Made by a program: the position numbers and the translations under genes
Origin: Sipunculus nudus
Taxonomy: Eukaryota; Annelida; Sipuncula; Golfingiida; Sipunculidae
Assembly (NCBI GenBank): GCA_026874595.1
Contig: CM049306.1
Coordinates: 101,011,142-101,075,141 of the forward strand
Reading direction: 5' to 3'
DNA length: 64,000 nt
Notes under the pieces: model-generated
Databases searched by the model: none
What the model saw: the letters and a program-made list of their open reading frames with translations, nothing else
Told to the model about the DNA's origin: nothing
Shown here: positions 24,685 to 38,395 of the stretch, one piece after another
Position numbering within the stretch: position 1 is the first letter of the stretch
How the letters are laid out: the number at the start of each line of letters is the position of its first letter

Positions 24685-26532
24685 CATATGTAACTAGAAA
24701 TTTCTTGTATGTATTACATAGTATTCCTAGACAATTAATCCTCCCCTCCCCCCTTTACAAAATACCCCCTATCTTGAGAAGCATATACTAACGCTTGGGT
24801 TTCTCCAGGTGTGACCTTCAAACCCTAGGCCAAGGCACCTAGTCATGAAAAAAAGTAAAGAGATATTGTTGGAAATATTTGTGTGTGTAAAATTTTAAGG
24901 AAACAGAAGCAGTACTTCAAATGTTAGGGGGTAAAAAAGATCCTATATATTCGCAGATCTGACCTTGAAGACCAAGCTGAAGGTCACCATTTTTCGAACA
25001 AATCTGAGATATTGGTGGCAATTTTGTGTGTCAAATTTGAAAGAAAAGAAATATTGTAATTCAAAAGTTATGGGGTTAACAAAAATCCTGTTTTTTCACG
25101 CAGATCTGACTTCGTAAAGCAGGGTCAAGGTCACCAGTCTTCAAACATGTCGGAGATCTTGGTGGTAGCAATGTGTGTCACATTTGAAGAAAAATGATAG
25201 GGTTTTAGAAGAGTTTCACAAAAATTCTATATATCTGCAGATTTGTCCTTGAAGGTGAAGGTCGCAGGTTTTTAAACTCTTTCAACAACTTTAATTTAAA
25301 ATTCAGATAGATACATCTATCAACTTGAGAAACAATATTTTTCACCAAATATTTTCTCCCCAAATGGTAATATTCAAGTTCAAGGCCACTCTCATAGGAA
25401 AGGTAATGATCCCATTTTAGATACACCTCATCCCATAACCCATATCTATGTATTTGCATGATATATGAAAGAAATCTGTCCATTAGTTTTTGACTTCTAA
25501 TGCTCACAATACTGTCAAGGGCAATGAAGAGGGTATTAAAAGCCGCGAAAACAAGAAGAGGATGATAAATTTCCGGTACATACGACAACGTTATCCAGAT
25601 TCTGTTAACTCGATTTTTGGATCATTCCATGCAAGATTTCTTGCGATATTTAAGAGCTTGTGTGCATTACGGACAGGTAATGACCCCAGGTAGTTTGTGT
25701 GAATTTCCCCAAACATGAACTTATTCAAAGTAAATGTAACTCTCCTTTTAAAAGTCATGACCCCAATTTAAAAAGGCTTCGTCCTCTCATGCTATGTATG
25801 CACAAGTTTGTAAAATATCCGTGATTTTTTTTTTTTTTAGTTTATATCGCGCAAACAAGATTTATCTGCTTCGGTGCTTCTGCCATGTCCTTGTAAAACT
25901 CGTAAAATCCAAGTACCCGGTTCGGAATTACACAAATGTTTAAGTTAAGGCGGTCGGTACCAGTACCTGATTCGGAATTACATCAATGTTGGAGATAAGT
26001 TTTTTATTTGGAGGTAATCTGGCCGTTAGCTATTTTTAGATTACATCAATGGTTGAGATAAGTCGGCCGGTACCTGTTTTGGAATTACATCAATGTTCGA
26101 GATAAATCGGCCGGTATACCTGTTTCGGCATTATTTCAATGTTGTTGAACACCATTCCCATGGCCTTGTAAAACTCGTCAAAGTCATCAGCAAAGTTTTT
26201 GAGTGTACCCTCTTTCACCATTCGACTCATTTCGCTCATCTCAGGCGTTGCAACTTAATAAAAACACATTAAACATTAATACCAATGTTATTTATAAGCT
26301 CGTCTGAAAGCATGAATAAACATGTAAAATATCCATCAGGTGATATCATACAGGTGGATCTGATATTTGTCTTCTCTCCTACAAAATTCATCAGAATCAC
26401 AAATAAACTGTCAGTTGCTAGTATCAACCTCTATAGTTGAATATTGAAATATCAGGACAACGAGAAAGTCAGTGCACAGAGACAGACAAAATAGAATTGC
26501 ACATAAACATAAACATAAACATCAAAATAATA

Positions 26533-26575
<43 letters not shown>

Positions 26576-29500
26576 TTATAATAATAAAAAAAAATAATAA
26601 TTATAATAATTATTATTATTATTATTATTATTGTTGTTGTTGTTATTATTATTATTATTATTATTATAATAATTATTATTATTATTATTATACTTATAAC
26701 TTAACTGTGCCGTCTGTTTGAACCCAATTATCCATTTCACACTTTACTGACACAGCATTATACGAAATAATAGCTGCTTTTGCAAAAGCTACTTGCTTAA
26801 ACATATACTTAGATTTTACATACACGCAGGACATATAAAAGTCACATGAGTCACCGGATATGACGCAGCGTAACATCCGGCGACGGATCCTCCCAAGGAC
26901 TGGCCGATCACGTGGATACGCTGCTTTTCCAACCTTAATAGCTTCACGATCTGTTAAGGAACGAATATGTTACTCACTTTGGTCTCTTTATGAGTACTTT
27001 GGGCTAATTTACATTTTAAAACGCGATACTTTTGGAACATACATAGAAACAATTTAAATACATTAAAACTCCATTTTGAACTGACAGATAACCTTGATTT
27101 GCTTGAATTAAAATGTATAAATTTCAAAATGCCATTTTAAAATAAGGTTAATATCTGATAGACGGATAAAATATGCTTAAATATAAATAAAATAATAACC
27201 TGAAAATTATTGTTTCCTTTGTTTGCTTATTTTATCTTAAACTCTCATTCTTTTTATAAAGATATTGCATGTACATACAGTGCAAGAGACATATAGGTTA
27301 CCGATTCAGTTTAAACTGTCAAAGTTTATTGAAAACAGCTGTGCGTCATACACTGAAAAAACCTAAACCCGTATGCCTACTTATACATCAGTGACTTTGT
27401 TTAAATATGAAACATTACATTAGCTCACAATATGATACATATCGCGATTCTTCCTTCCCGACAGACGATATATACATAGACAGTATATCAAATTGTGGAT
27501 CCAGAGTCAATATTCTTCCTTATTCTTGGATAAATAACATTTACTATAGAATCCTCTCATATTTTTGCTAATTATTGGCAAATAATAAAAAATAAAATTT
27601 ATTTCAAAACAATTAGCCGAGTGCCTTCACTGTTGTTTTTGATAATGTTATCCAATATCGTCCACATATATCGATACAGGGACATCTGACAATCATATAT
27701 GCGGATACGATATTTGACTTGTATCGGTGCACGTGTGTATGTGATATGGTTACAACCCGAATATGCGGAGCTCAGAAAGCACCGCCTCACCGTGAACAAA
27801 GAATCCTGTACCCATAAAGCTATACATAATAATTATTGTTAGTACTATTATAATAGAGTCATGTACTCGGGCTTCCTGGACTCGTACATGTGCTTGGAGG
27901 TCGGAACTCGAGAAATCAGGCTTAGTCATTAGTAGATAAAAAATCTGTCACGTAAGCTCTGACTTTCAGATTGGAAAACCTACCATAAATCCTGAATGCG
28001 AACTAATGGCAAAATATTACAAATACAAGTTTAGACTAAATTATAAACTGAATCTCTGCATTGGGAATAAAGTGTAATTCAAAATTAACGTAAAAATTAT
28101 ATGTAATTTGACACAAAAATGCAAATGATAATCTCTGATTCCTTTTCTAAAGTGTCTTAACTGAGACATTTTTTATTTGGACTCGGACCTGCATGGACTC
28201 GAGTTCCAAAAGACTCGGACTCGAAGAAGGCGGACTTTGACTCGTACCTCAAGGACTGTGACTTGGACTCGAGATGCTTGGACTCGGACTTGCACAAAGA
28301 CTCGAGTTTTGTGGAATCGACTACATCCTTTATACTTTCCTTCATGTTATATGGGATAACTCTAGTTCACGACATACATACCTGATGGACTCCACGCGCC
28401 AGGTCGTGGAACCCTAAGTCCTCTCCCTCAGGGGGAGCAGAAGTTCCGCCGTGACCTAATAGGTCGACCGCGATCACGTGGACGTCGTCTGGCAGGTGCT
28501 GAAAAAAAATCATATTTTATACCGTCTAATACCGTCTAAAATCACAAGATTAGGGCATTGTTAATACCACTTAGTCACAAGAATGTGTCACTGACAATTA
28601 AGTTTATCATTCAGAAAAGTATGAATGTCTCTTGACTGTTGCACTCTTATTTGCTGCATTATTGTCATAATAATTACTAATGTATTACTAATAATTAATG
28701 TATGGGCCAATGTATGTAATCTTTAAATAAAAAGATTATTATTTATTATTATTAATTAACTGACCTGTCAACCAAATGTGTTGAGAGAACCAACACATTC
28801 TTCAATCACTAATTGGCTTGTAAATGGAGCTATGACTTGACTGACATCTGGGATTGTGATCTTCATAGATGTCTTTTGAACTTGCAATGAGCACTGCTTA
28901 TCTTGATAAGCTGGGCCCCATTAATTAAAAGTTAATTAGTGCAAGACAGTGATCTAATTTACAGTATACTGTGGGACCACAAGCCCCGCTTTTATCTCAT
29001 TCTTTTTCGAATATTGACAAACCAATCTCTTACCTGTACAAGGGCAGCCCAGGAATCCATGTTTGCCGTGTAGCCGTGAATAAACAGCATGGTGGGTTTG
29101 CTGCTGCTCGGCGTGCCTTTCTCTGCGTAGCTGTACGTCATCCCGCCAACTGTTAACTTCTTCGGTCTGAGGCCTGAGCGGTAAAGGGTCATTCTTCAAT
29201 AAAGAAAAGTAAACGTATGTGAAAGGGAGACTTTACATTACACCCCTGTCAATTCGTGGAAGATAAGGTCCAGAATCACACTATTCTACAACTTTAAAAA
29301 AGGTGGACTGGATTGCTATGGTCCAGTACTATTTCATATAATGCATTCATTTCATTGTAATACATTCTTAAGAACAACCGCATCTAGACTTCAAACTGAA
29401 TGAATATACGGTTATACTTAACATCACACCCATTATTTCGTTACGGGGGTTCATTCATTCCATTCATTAGGGCAAGATACAATAACATGATTTAAGATTA

Positions 29501-30321
29501 TATCCGGCTACAGGATATTACGGGGCTACCCAGGAACTGACAATAGCGACGATTTCGATTATTTTTAAGCGGAAATGTCGCTCTTGCTTTTCTGCGCCAT
29601 CTAGTGTTAAAGCGTGAAGCAAGTTAGATGTTTTTAATATGTCCTATATATATATAAAACACTATAGTAGGTGCAATCAAATATCAGTACAATGCTGTTA
29701 TGACGATTGTATCCCATCCTGTTTCGTGAGGATACACCAAAGAACTATCAAGCGTGAACGTGTCCTTCACAAACTGCGTTTTACTGAATTTACCCATTAT
29801 GTTATGTTATGCAGAAGCGACATTCCAGTTATGGCCTCCCACAGGAGGTTATGCGTTCATCCCCGTTTGCGTGCATGTTTGTGTGTGTTTGAAAACATAA
29901 CTCCCGCAATCGTGATTGGAATCTCATGAAATTTTTATGAATTTCGGTAGATTGGGATCATGATCCGAATGGAGGAATGTCATCAAGGAATATTCACAAA
30001 GTAGAATCACTTATGCACTGATGACCTGGAAATATGGGTCGAATAAGTGAATGCAAACACGGTTTTGGGAGCACCCCACATGGCGGAGGCTTGCATTTGT
30101 TAGAATAAAGATTTCTATTTGACAATGTAACAGTATATTTTTATTTAACTCGTGACCTGTTTTGACCTGAAACGTGACAGTCATTGTTGCAGAAAGAACT
30201 AAAGCACAACCTACCGCATAAAAGCATACAAAACCAGTCCTGGCATTGTCATGTACATAACTAAGAACACGACCACCATTACCGCCAAAGATCCTGTCGC
30301 GAGCCATAACAGCCACATCAT
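23401..30321 (-). CDS. ABHD6: ABHD6-like monoacylglycerol lipase, copy A
   Basis: An alpha/beta-hydrolase of the ABHD6 family (monoacylglycerol lipase, EC 3.1.1.23 by homology), 317 aa against 337 in human ABHD6. Coding exons in reading order: 30321-30215, 29193-29034, 28498-28382, 26950-26824, 26253-26120, 24575-24521, 24111-24011, 23553-23401. Phases are 2,0,0,1,0,1,0. An N-terminal membrane segment (about residues 4-24) fits a membrane-bound hydrolase. The oxyanion motif is Phe-Ile-His-Gly-Tyr, the nucleophile elbow Gly-Gln-Ser-Leu-Gly (Ser146), and the acid is Asp266 after Ile-Trp-Gly. The catalytic His295 sits in Gly-Ser-Ser-His instead of the usual Cys-Gly-His. Two codons after the elbow are missing compared with copy B. 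Two tandem ATGs make the start ambiguous by one residue. An acceptor 31 bases upstream implies a 5' UTR intron. Expected substrate is 2-arachidonoylglycerol or similar lipids. Confidence 0.94.
24598..24680. repeat. (TA)n-(GA)n compound microsatellite
   Basis: TA run followed by GA run, 23 bases upstream (in gene orientation) of exon 6 of the minus-strand ABHD6 gene, so close to its splice acceptor. Confidence 0.97.
24840..25700. repeat. Degenerate tandem repeat, ~130-150 bp units, in ABHD6 copy A intron 5
   Basis: The phrases CAGATCTGAC, CTTGAAG, AAGGTCACC and a GTGTGTCA(A)ATTTGA block recur with drift from about 24950 to 25260. A minus-strand open frame of 127 codons at 25205-25588 overlaps its end and is treated as spurious. 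Confidence 0.5.
26520..26692. repeat. (AAT)n/(ATT)n trinucleotide repeat with inverted halves
   Basis: An AAT/ATA-rich run is followed by an ATT-rich run, making a long potential hairpin of A/T triplets in intron 4 of the minus-strand ABHD6 gene, 132 bases downstream (in gene orientation) of exon 4. Confidence 0.9.
29905..30115. repeat. Interspersed repeat R29, copy 1
   Basis: It shares TCATCAAGGAATATTCACAAA, AATGAATGCAAACACGGTTTTGGGA and GCGGAGG..TTGCATT blocks in the same order with 38148-38395. It lies in intron 1 of the minus-strand ABHD6 gene. Class unknown. Confidence 0.7.
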
Positions 30322-33300
30322 TCTGCGCGTTGATGAGGATTTTCTTGATTCCCTAAAGACAAAGAAGGTAAGTGTTTGTAGTCTGATATCACTGAACATG
30401 TCAGTCTCATCCGACTTTACACATTGCAAAGACAAAGAGAACAATTGTAGCAAAGACTGAAATTAAAATGTAACACGTGGGAAGAATAATTATTAAATGG
30501 AGCCGACAAGTTGAAAAAAAAGAGATGCAAATAGCGGTTTATGGAATTTGTATTTCTTAACTTTTACTAAAATATTTAAATTGGCGTGAAAAATATGTTT
30601 ACTTTTTATATACCATGATTTAAATCCTGTCAAATATATAAGGCTTAATTTTGTAATATATTGGATACCATGGCAAACAATCTGAATGATTTAAGTTGGT
30701 GTATGGCGGTAAGGTGAAGACAAAGGACAAGCACAGCAAGGCAAGTATACGGCGTCCTGTTTCCGGTGGCTGAATATATAGTTTAATGTCACGAGAAATT
30801 TAAGATTATCTTGAAATTTAATCTCTAACTGTGGGGAGCGGTGGAAAACAGATCGAATTTAAATGAACTGGATCAATTGAACAGTGATACAACTGTTCAG
30901 TTGAACTGTTCCCTTTATAAAACACATCCTTGTTCTAGGTAGAAAGGTTAAAGGAGTCATTTACGGTATGAGGAAGAGAAACATAACTCTCTCTCTTCAG
31001 ACCGCATAATTTTGTTTCACCTCCACATCGATATTAGAACAGCAGCCAAGTGTATCAGGTTATCTTCTAGTCATTTGTTTACAAAGCGGACAGCCCGGGC
31101 CTCCGCTATGACAGCCACGTTTTCCTATCAGGAAACATGGTACAGGGAGATAATTAATTAATTAAGAAATAATTTCTCTCTCCGTTGATGAGAATATCCC
31201 GCCTTGGTGGAGGTTACGGCTGACGCTCCTTCAGATATATTTTAGTTTAATACCATTGACATGTAAGAATTAATACCGGATCTTACACTGGCCATGCTGA
31301 CCTCAGATTGACTATAGCTCCATTACTCGAACCGAGATTCCACCAACGTTATAACCTGATTTATGATGATTTCATGGTATGTTTACACTGACCAGAGGTC
31401 ACATGACCGATACAGGATTTTCTATACTGCGGATATTTCGCTTCTAACCATCCCACATTTTGTGCACTATTGGCCCTTTCGCATCGTAATGGCGGAGATG
31501 GGGTAAAAAGTACCAATTTTGACGGTGACGGCTAATCTTATTTCATTTAATTATGAGCCCAAAACAGTTAAGATGCAGACCTGTATAGCTATTTACAGTG
31601 CAATTTCTCTCAATTGCTTTATAAGACACAAATATGGACATGTCAGATATTAAATTCCCCTGCACTTACCTGCTAACACTAATGGACACTTATTTTTCCC
31701 CCAAAAAAAGCGGACCTTCTGGCAATTGGCAACAAAAATGCAGGCCGGCTGTACGCCTTCTGTTCCCGGTGTTTCAACTTTCTTTCTGGTTCTCGCCACC
31801 AGGAAACCAAACAGCGGTCAGCGGCCTTCCTTGCATATCTGATATCCTCGGGAAGGGAAAAGACAGGAGTGACAACACACGAACCTGTGAGGACAAACAG
31901 GCCAGCCTTAACGTAAATCAGTTTTCCCAGGTGTACTTCGACCTTCCAGCCAGTAGGCTCAAACCTCAGTGCACGATCTACTATCTTAAAAGTTCTTAAC
32001 ACACGCTAATGGCCGAACAAAGGTAAAAGCAGAAGTATCGGCATTGCGTATAATACACTCAGTTATTAATACATGAGTGTGTACACATTCCTGCATTAAT
32101 GGTGCCAGAAGTTCCACCTTTCTATGTTTATGATAATCTATTTGTCAAAGATAAGAAAATACATATATTTTTCTGTGTTGTATCTTTATACTTGGTCATA
32201 ATGGAAAGACTATGAATATGACAACTTATTTTTCAATTTTTATCTCCGTAAAATATTAAATATATGCAAAAATGTGCCTTTATTTTTGTTAAATTTGAAT
32301 ATTCATAACAAAGTTAATTTGATGGCCTAAAATAATTTTTTTTGTATTTGCTAGTGTTTAAGCTTTAAGCATATCCATGATGTTAGCTCCCATTTTACTG
32401 TTTCGCATAGAATATCATTGAGCTCGTAAGTGTAATGAAAGTAACCCCCCCCCCCCCCCGTCCCACCCAAAATAAAACAAAAACAAAAACACATACACAT
32501 ATAATAAATTTCATATAAATTCACTTTTAATTATAAATCGATCTAAATAAAAACTTATATGTTCTCTCCGGATAACTAGATTCCTGATGACCATCTGGCG
32601 ATATCCTAATTGTACAAATAGTTTTACATATAGGGTCAAAATTTCCTTCGCTCTTGTTTGTCTGGTATCACCGGTTCAGCTTGCTGCCGTGGGACTTTGC
32701 AAAAGGACACCTCGGTTAACTGCAGTGTACGACCGCTGCGTAAGGAACGTAATATTTCCTTGAATGCTGCTTATTGAAGTGACGACCTAATATGGCTATG
32801 AAGAATTTTAAAAATTCTATGGATTTATGTTTCCCAACTTTTTTTACTCTTTTCAATGATCTAACAAATCAGCAGTGCACACAGCCCCACGCGCTCTGTT
32901 TATGTTGACGCCTGTGATCGTGCTCGGTCCACGGTTTTTAACACTCGTGTAAGCAAACAGTTTAGTGCAATATTTTGGCAGGTACCAATTTACTTCTAAG
33001 AGAAGACGCTACTTTTCATATCAATTAAACATGCTTGATATGGTGATTTAGCCTCTCTAATTATAACCATAGTGCGCCAGTTACTAGAAAAAGTAATCGA
33101 GGAATTAAACCATGCATTTTTATGAGCTGGCTCTCATTCCACTAAGAGCTTCCAGTAAAGCACGCGGTTTTGGCACAGGAGGTCACTGGTCTGTATCGCA
33201 CATTCGGTTGGCAATGTTGACCATCTTAACACGGGCGACCCATTATACAATCGGTTACTTGGTCAGGCGCATCTTAAGATGGGTCAAATTGGAAGATGGC

Positions 33301-35467
33301 CTACAAATTAATATAAACATACATACATACATGCGAACATACATTGGCGTACATACAAACATATACTAAGTATCTGAGTTACAGTCGATGTAGAAAAGTA
33401 TATTCAGAGCATATTTACTGAGTATCAAACACGTTGAAACATTGAGCCATTGCTTCGAGTTTCACGCCGATGTTGAAGTTAGTGATTGCACAACGGCGAT
33501 TGTCAGGTAGTTAACTGTTGCTTAACACAGGGACCCAGCTGTTCCTTTTATTTCTTTTTAGCATGGAGAGTAGGCTTTAGGCAATGGCGACATTTCGAAA
33601 TAAGCTGATTGCGTTTGCTCAGACTAATTGATCCGTGTTTGTTCGCTTTTGTTGCGTAAAATGTGGCACTTTTCCTCCAAACATAGATTACATTGCCAAG
33701 ATGTGCGCTTAATTCACTGTGCTGCATTTCTGCACGGATTATTTCACAGGTGATTGAATGGCTAATTTAACTCTTCTTTACATATATACACGTACATACA
33801 TACATAACGGTACATATCGGTTCATATATACTTAATATATATACAAACATGTCGGTCCATATATATACATATGTTGCGGTAAAAACATACATTCATATAC
33901 ACATGCCAACATAGGCCTACATACGAACTTATATTGGCGTACATACATGCATACAGACAATTCATACAGTGAGACTGATGCAAATAATTAAAACACTTGA
34001 CTTCCCCTTCGGAGGCGAGCTGGTGTAAAAATTAATACCCTTCCCCCGGAGTATTAATCAATATTGAACAATAATAATATACATTAACAATATTTTGTGA
34101 CGATTATGCTATACGGACCAGCTTGTCCAAGTCACGGATGGCTGAGTGCATGAGCACTGAGAGAGTTAAGCAGGTGTCGACGGTCAAAGTGCAACATTGG
34201 GGAACAACTAGGACACCAGGTCGAAACTCTTCCGTCAGCCGAGCTCCGAGCGGTTCCGTGTATGCCGTGTGTACACACATACAACAGCAAAACCCGTTGT
34301 TAATCTGAGGTATGTTTTCTTTTATCTGAGGTGTTTCACATAGTTTCCTGGTAGATTATTTCTCATGGGACGCCATTGAAAGCTTAAATAAATATTGATA
34401 AGTAAAGTCATATCACTTATGTAAAGCATACATTCATCAATGTCATTAATACCATTATATTGACCAAAAAAGGTACCAGTAGGCCTATATCATTATTTGA
34501 AATATAGATATGTGTCAATGTATTGAGGGGTGAACATTCTAAGCAGACCCTCCTATAAGCTGAACACTCTTATTGATAACAACACTCACTTTTTCGGTCT
34601 GAGGATGTACTTGAATGATGATCCTATAAAATTAGTACTAAAGGTGCATTTCTGTCACATAGTATCATCCACCATTGTGAATTGTAGCCGATCATTTGTG
34701 AATATATTTACGAAGTGAATGCAGTTTATTGACGTGAACCGCGGTGTTTATGCATTCTATCGGCAGATGGCCCTGTTGTTAGTCAATCCTGGCCCACCAA
34801 TTTCTTAATTTATTTTCGCTCGGACTGTATAAATATATATAATCTTTATAATTATATCATCCAAAAAGTGTTAAATACAAACAGACACTCAATTTTATTA
34901 TCATTCAGTCGGTACATATACTATACCTCTCAATACCAGAGAGTTAAATTACTTAATTATTGATCGCCAAAAATTACTCTTCCCTCTTTGTGTGCAACAA
35001 GTCACAAGTCACTATCTTTTCCATTACAGAAAAGACAACTGTCACCGATGACTCTCCATTTAGTGTCAGACCTGTTCCCTTTCGACAAAGAAAACATATT
35101 TTAATTGTTACATCACATGATACAAGTTAAAAAGTGTGACACGCCTGTCTACATAAACATTTACTATGACGTGTATTATCATACGCAATTTTACCTGTAA
35201 ACGACAGCGTCCCAGCAAAACAAACTCAGCGCACGGATTACTGTCTCCAGTTCACCTGCTTTATATACGTTGTTATGGTTCTTTGTGCGACTGTTCACAA
35301 TAACAAGATCGTGTGATCAAATGTCCGAAAAAGAAGAAACATGAGAGAAGAAACACAGACGAAATAACGGTTTGAAGTTGAATCAAAAACCTTTATTTTT
35401 AATGTTCGGCTACCAGGTGGCGTCTTTACTATGGTTATGTTTGACGCGATGTTTGGTTATGTCTGAC

Positions 35468-35550
35468 GCGATGGCGTATCCAGGATTTGAGAATAGAGGG
35501 GGCGCAGCCCTAAATTAAGTCGGGAAGGGGGCTGTTCTGCGTCTTTTAGA

Positions 35551-35613
<63 letters not shown>

Positions 35614-37000
35614 TATAGATATATACTAATAAATCATTTTTTTCAGATTGTATTAATGTTCCACAAAGCCCTATTAGTAGGAAGCAAGCATATTTAAACT
35701 TGTTTGAACACACTGCGTGCCTGTAAATTGTCTCCTATTAAACATATCAAATATTGTTAAAGTTCGTGCATTATTATCATGATTATTATTAGTAATTTTG
35801 TAAGGTATCAGTTGTTATTTATGTTAACCGTTGGGCCCTAATCCATATATAATGCATTATTTGAACAACATAAAGATACATGCATCAGTAAGTGTAGTGT
35901 TGTAACGTAATTGTAATTCTTAAGTAGAGGATGGTCAGCACACATGTAAAAGAACTGAAATGGATTAACTATTATATGTCACTGAATCTGTCAAAGGTGA
36001 CTCAATCTATTTTCATGTGAAGCTTATGATTATGAATTCCATAATATAGATCTTTCGTAGATTAATTATTTTTGCAGCAATTCAGTTCAAAATGGATCCA
36101 GTTGGAGTTAAAAAGTAATAAAGATAGTCTGATCTGAGGTAATTAAAGTACATAAACACAAAAATTATTAGAAAAATACTCATCGACTGTTATTTGCATG
36201 CCATTTTCGGGTTTATATTATTATTAAAATGCAGCTTTCAAAGATCAAGCCTGGCCTGGCGACAGAAGCTGGGTATTTAGAGATGATTTCAATAACCCCA
36301 GAATCAAGAAACCGGAAGCTTTTCTATAGTTGCTTGGTGTATTCCAGGTTAAATTTTAAAAGAATGAGGGAAAGCAAGCATCTTGTGAAAGTACAAATAG
36401 CTTGCATGAATTGTTTAACAGTTTTTAGCCATCCACCATGATGTTACAGAACAATCATAGAGTTAGGAGACTTCACTTCTGCACACAAACAAAATAGAAG
36501 AGAGAGAGAGTAAAAAAAAACATGAGAGAAATGTGTAAGTATATAATTCCTCTACTGTTCACTCTGACACTCTTTACATTTACATTACAGACAATATCTT
36601 GCTAAGCCTTTGTTCTTTTTTTCACAAAATTTCAACAAATACAACTAAAATAGTTTCTCTTTAGGTCAATAGGAACCTTAAGAACTGATAATAAATATAC
36701 ATTTTTAAATCAGATATATAACTATATTTACATTACAGACATTATCTGGCTATAAGCTTTTGTTCTTTCTTTTTCCATATGGGATTAACATTACCACAGT
36801 CGTGCATAAAGAAACATGAAATATTTATTTACTTATACGCCATATTTTATCTAAGTGTGTAATAATCGAACATAAAATTAATGTGTGTTAACAGACATAA
36901 CACTTGCCAGTAGTTGACTGGCGTAAGTGTTAGGAGAATGAAAGGGGGGCGCGCGCGCCCCTTCTGCGCCACCCTATGAATACGCCCCTGGATCAAGCCG
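35468..37000. mobile_element. Possible DNA transposon remnant with inverted GC-rich ends
   Basis: The left end reads GGCGTATCCAGGATTTGA and continues to GGGGGCGCAG. The right end reads as an approximate complement: CTTCTGCGCCACCCTATGAATACGCCCCTGGATC. The interior is AT-rich with no transposase. The (TA)n run 35558-35611 lies inside. Boundaries are approximate. Confidence 0.4.
35558..35611. repeat. (TA)n microsatellite
   Basis: TA run with a GATA-type tail. Confidence 0.96.
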
Positions 37001-38147
37001 GATTCTGTATTATTTCCCCATGGGTAAAGGAGCAAGCAAACGGTTTTAGAACGAAATATTGCCAGATACCATAGTATATAAAGGAGTAAAAACTATACTT
37101 CTTGTTTATTTAATAAAGCTGGTATTTGAAGGGACTTTTTTTACATGAGATTCTTATGGGAGAGTCATACTTTTTTGCCGTCACGTGACAACCCGCTCAG
37201 TGCTGGCTCATCGGAACCGGATATACCACAGACGATCATGACGCACAGTGCGCATGCTGAAGGGAAGTGTCTGTAGATGCATACATGTGGCCTCCTCTCA
37301 ATAAAGATGTCACTGATTCTCCTAAATCCTGTTAAAACGTGACAGGCAACTGATCCAAATGTTAATGCATTTGTAACTAATTTTTAGCATTATTTTAAAG
37401 TTAGACAATATTTTATTAATATTCACCCATCCATATCCGAATCAGTACCATTATATTGGGAATAGCTATATCATGCAATATATTCATTGAGTTCTGCAGA
37501 AACATTTTACCTGAATTATTACAATGCTTATTTTGACTTCAATGCTTTTAATACCAAGCATGTGAACATACATAAAGGACATTATCCTGAAAGGACAAAT
37601 GAAAAACACACGGCAAAATATATTAAAGATTTCTCAGATTTTCTTCTTTTCCAATTGTTCAAGAAGTGTGGCGACTCTGATTTCATCACACGTTTACGGT
37701 AGTCGAATTAAGTAGAGAACCAAATAAAACTATGTAAATTGTTACAGGAAATATATTTATGACATCATGTATAATCCAAGACTTTCTGAATCATTGTGAA
37801 TGAAAATTTTATGATCTCTGTAACGTGAACTAAGGATATTTTATGACATCATGTATGTTCCAAGACTTTCTGAATTTTTGTGAATGAAAAGTTAATGGGC
37901 TCTGTTTCGTGAACTAAACATTCTCAACACTTAAAGAGTGGAGGAATAAACATATGCGTAAATAGTGGCATAAACATTTCAATTTCTTAGGATCCCAAGA
38001 TAAGCTGCCTTCATTTAAGATAACGAATGGCTTATCGGCATTTTTTCATCATTTACTGGGATTGATTAGACAGGCACACACATCGCCGATGGCATCCACG
38101 AGTCATCTTGCTGTAAATCGGCTAACATCGGGGTATCATAACTCACG

Positions 38148-38395
38148 CAGTTATGAATTAAATCTCATGAAATTTTCAGGGCATTTCGGGAATAGGCCAA
38201 TGAAGAATCGGTTAGATTTTAGTGTGGATCATGGACATGATCCGTGTTCAGGAATTTCATCAAGGAATATTCACAAATATATAGTCACTGATGCACGGAT
38301 GAACCTAGGATTATGGAACCAATAAATGAATGCAAACACGGTTTTGGGAACATCGCGGAGGATTGCATTCCTTAGAATACAGATTTCTAGTTTCG
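38148..38395. repeat. Interspersed repeat R29, copy 2
   Basis: Same ordered blocks as 29905-30115 and in the same orientation. The two copies lie 8.2 kb apart, on either side of the head-to-head midpoint, but in direct rather than inverted orientation, so they were not copied as part of the inverted gene duplication. Confidence 0.7.

Noticed and set aside
25205-25588. 127-codon minus-strand open frame in an ABHD6 intron
   Set aside because: Overlaps the degenerate tandem repeat and lies between well-defined ABHD6 exons with no matching family.
31679-32002. 107-codon minus-strand open stretch with a hydrophobic segment
   Set aside because: It contains no ATG and is preceded by an in-frame stop. 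It could be an exon, but no partner was found; kept only as a low-interest finding.
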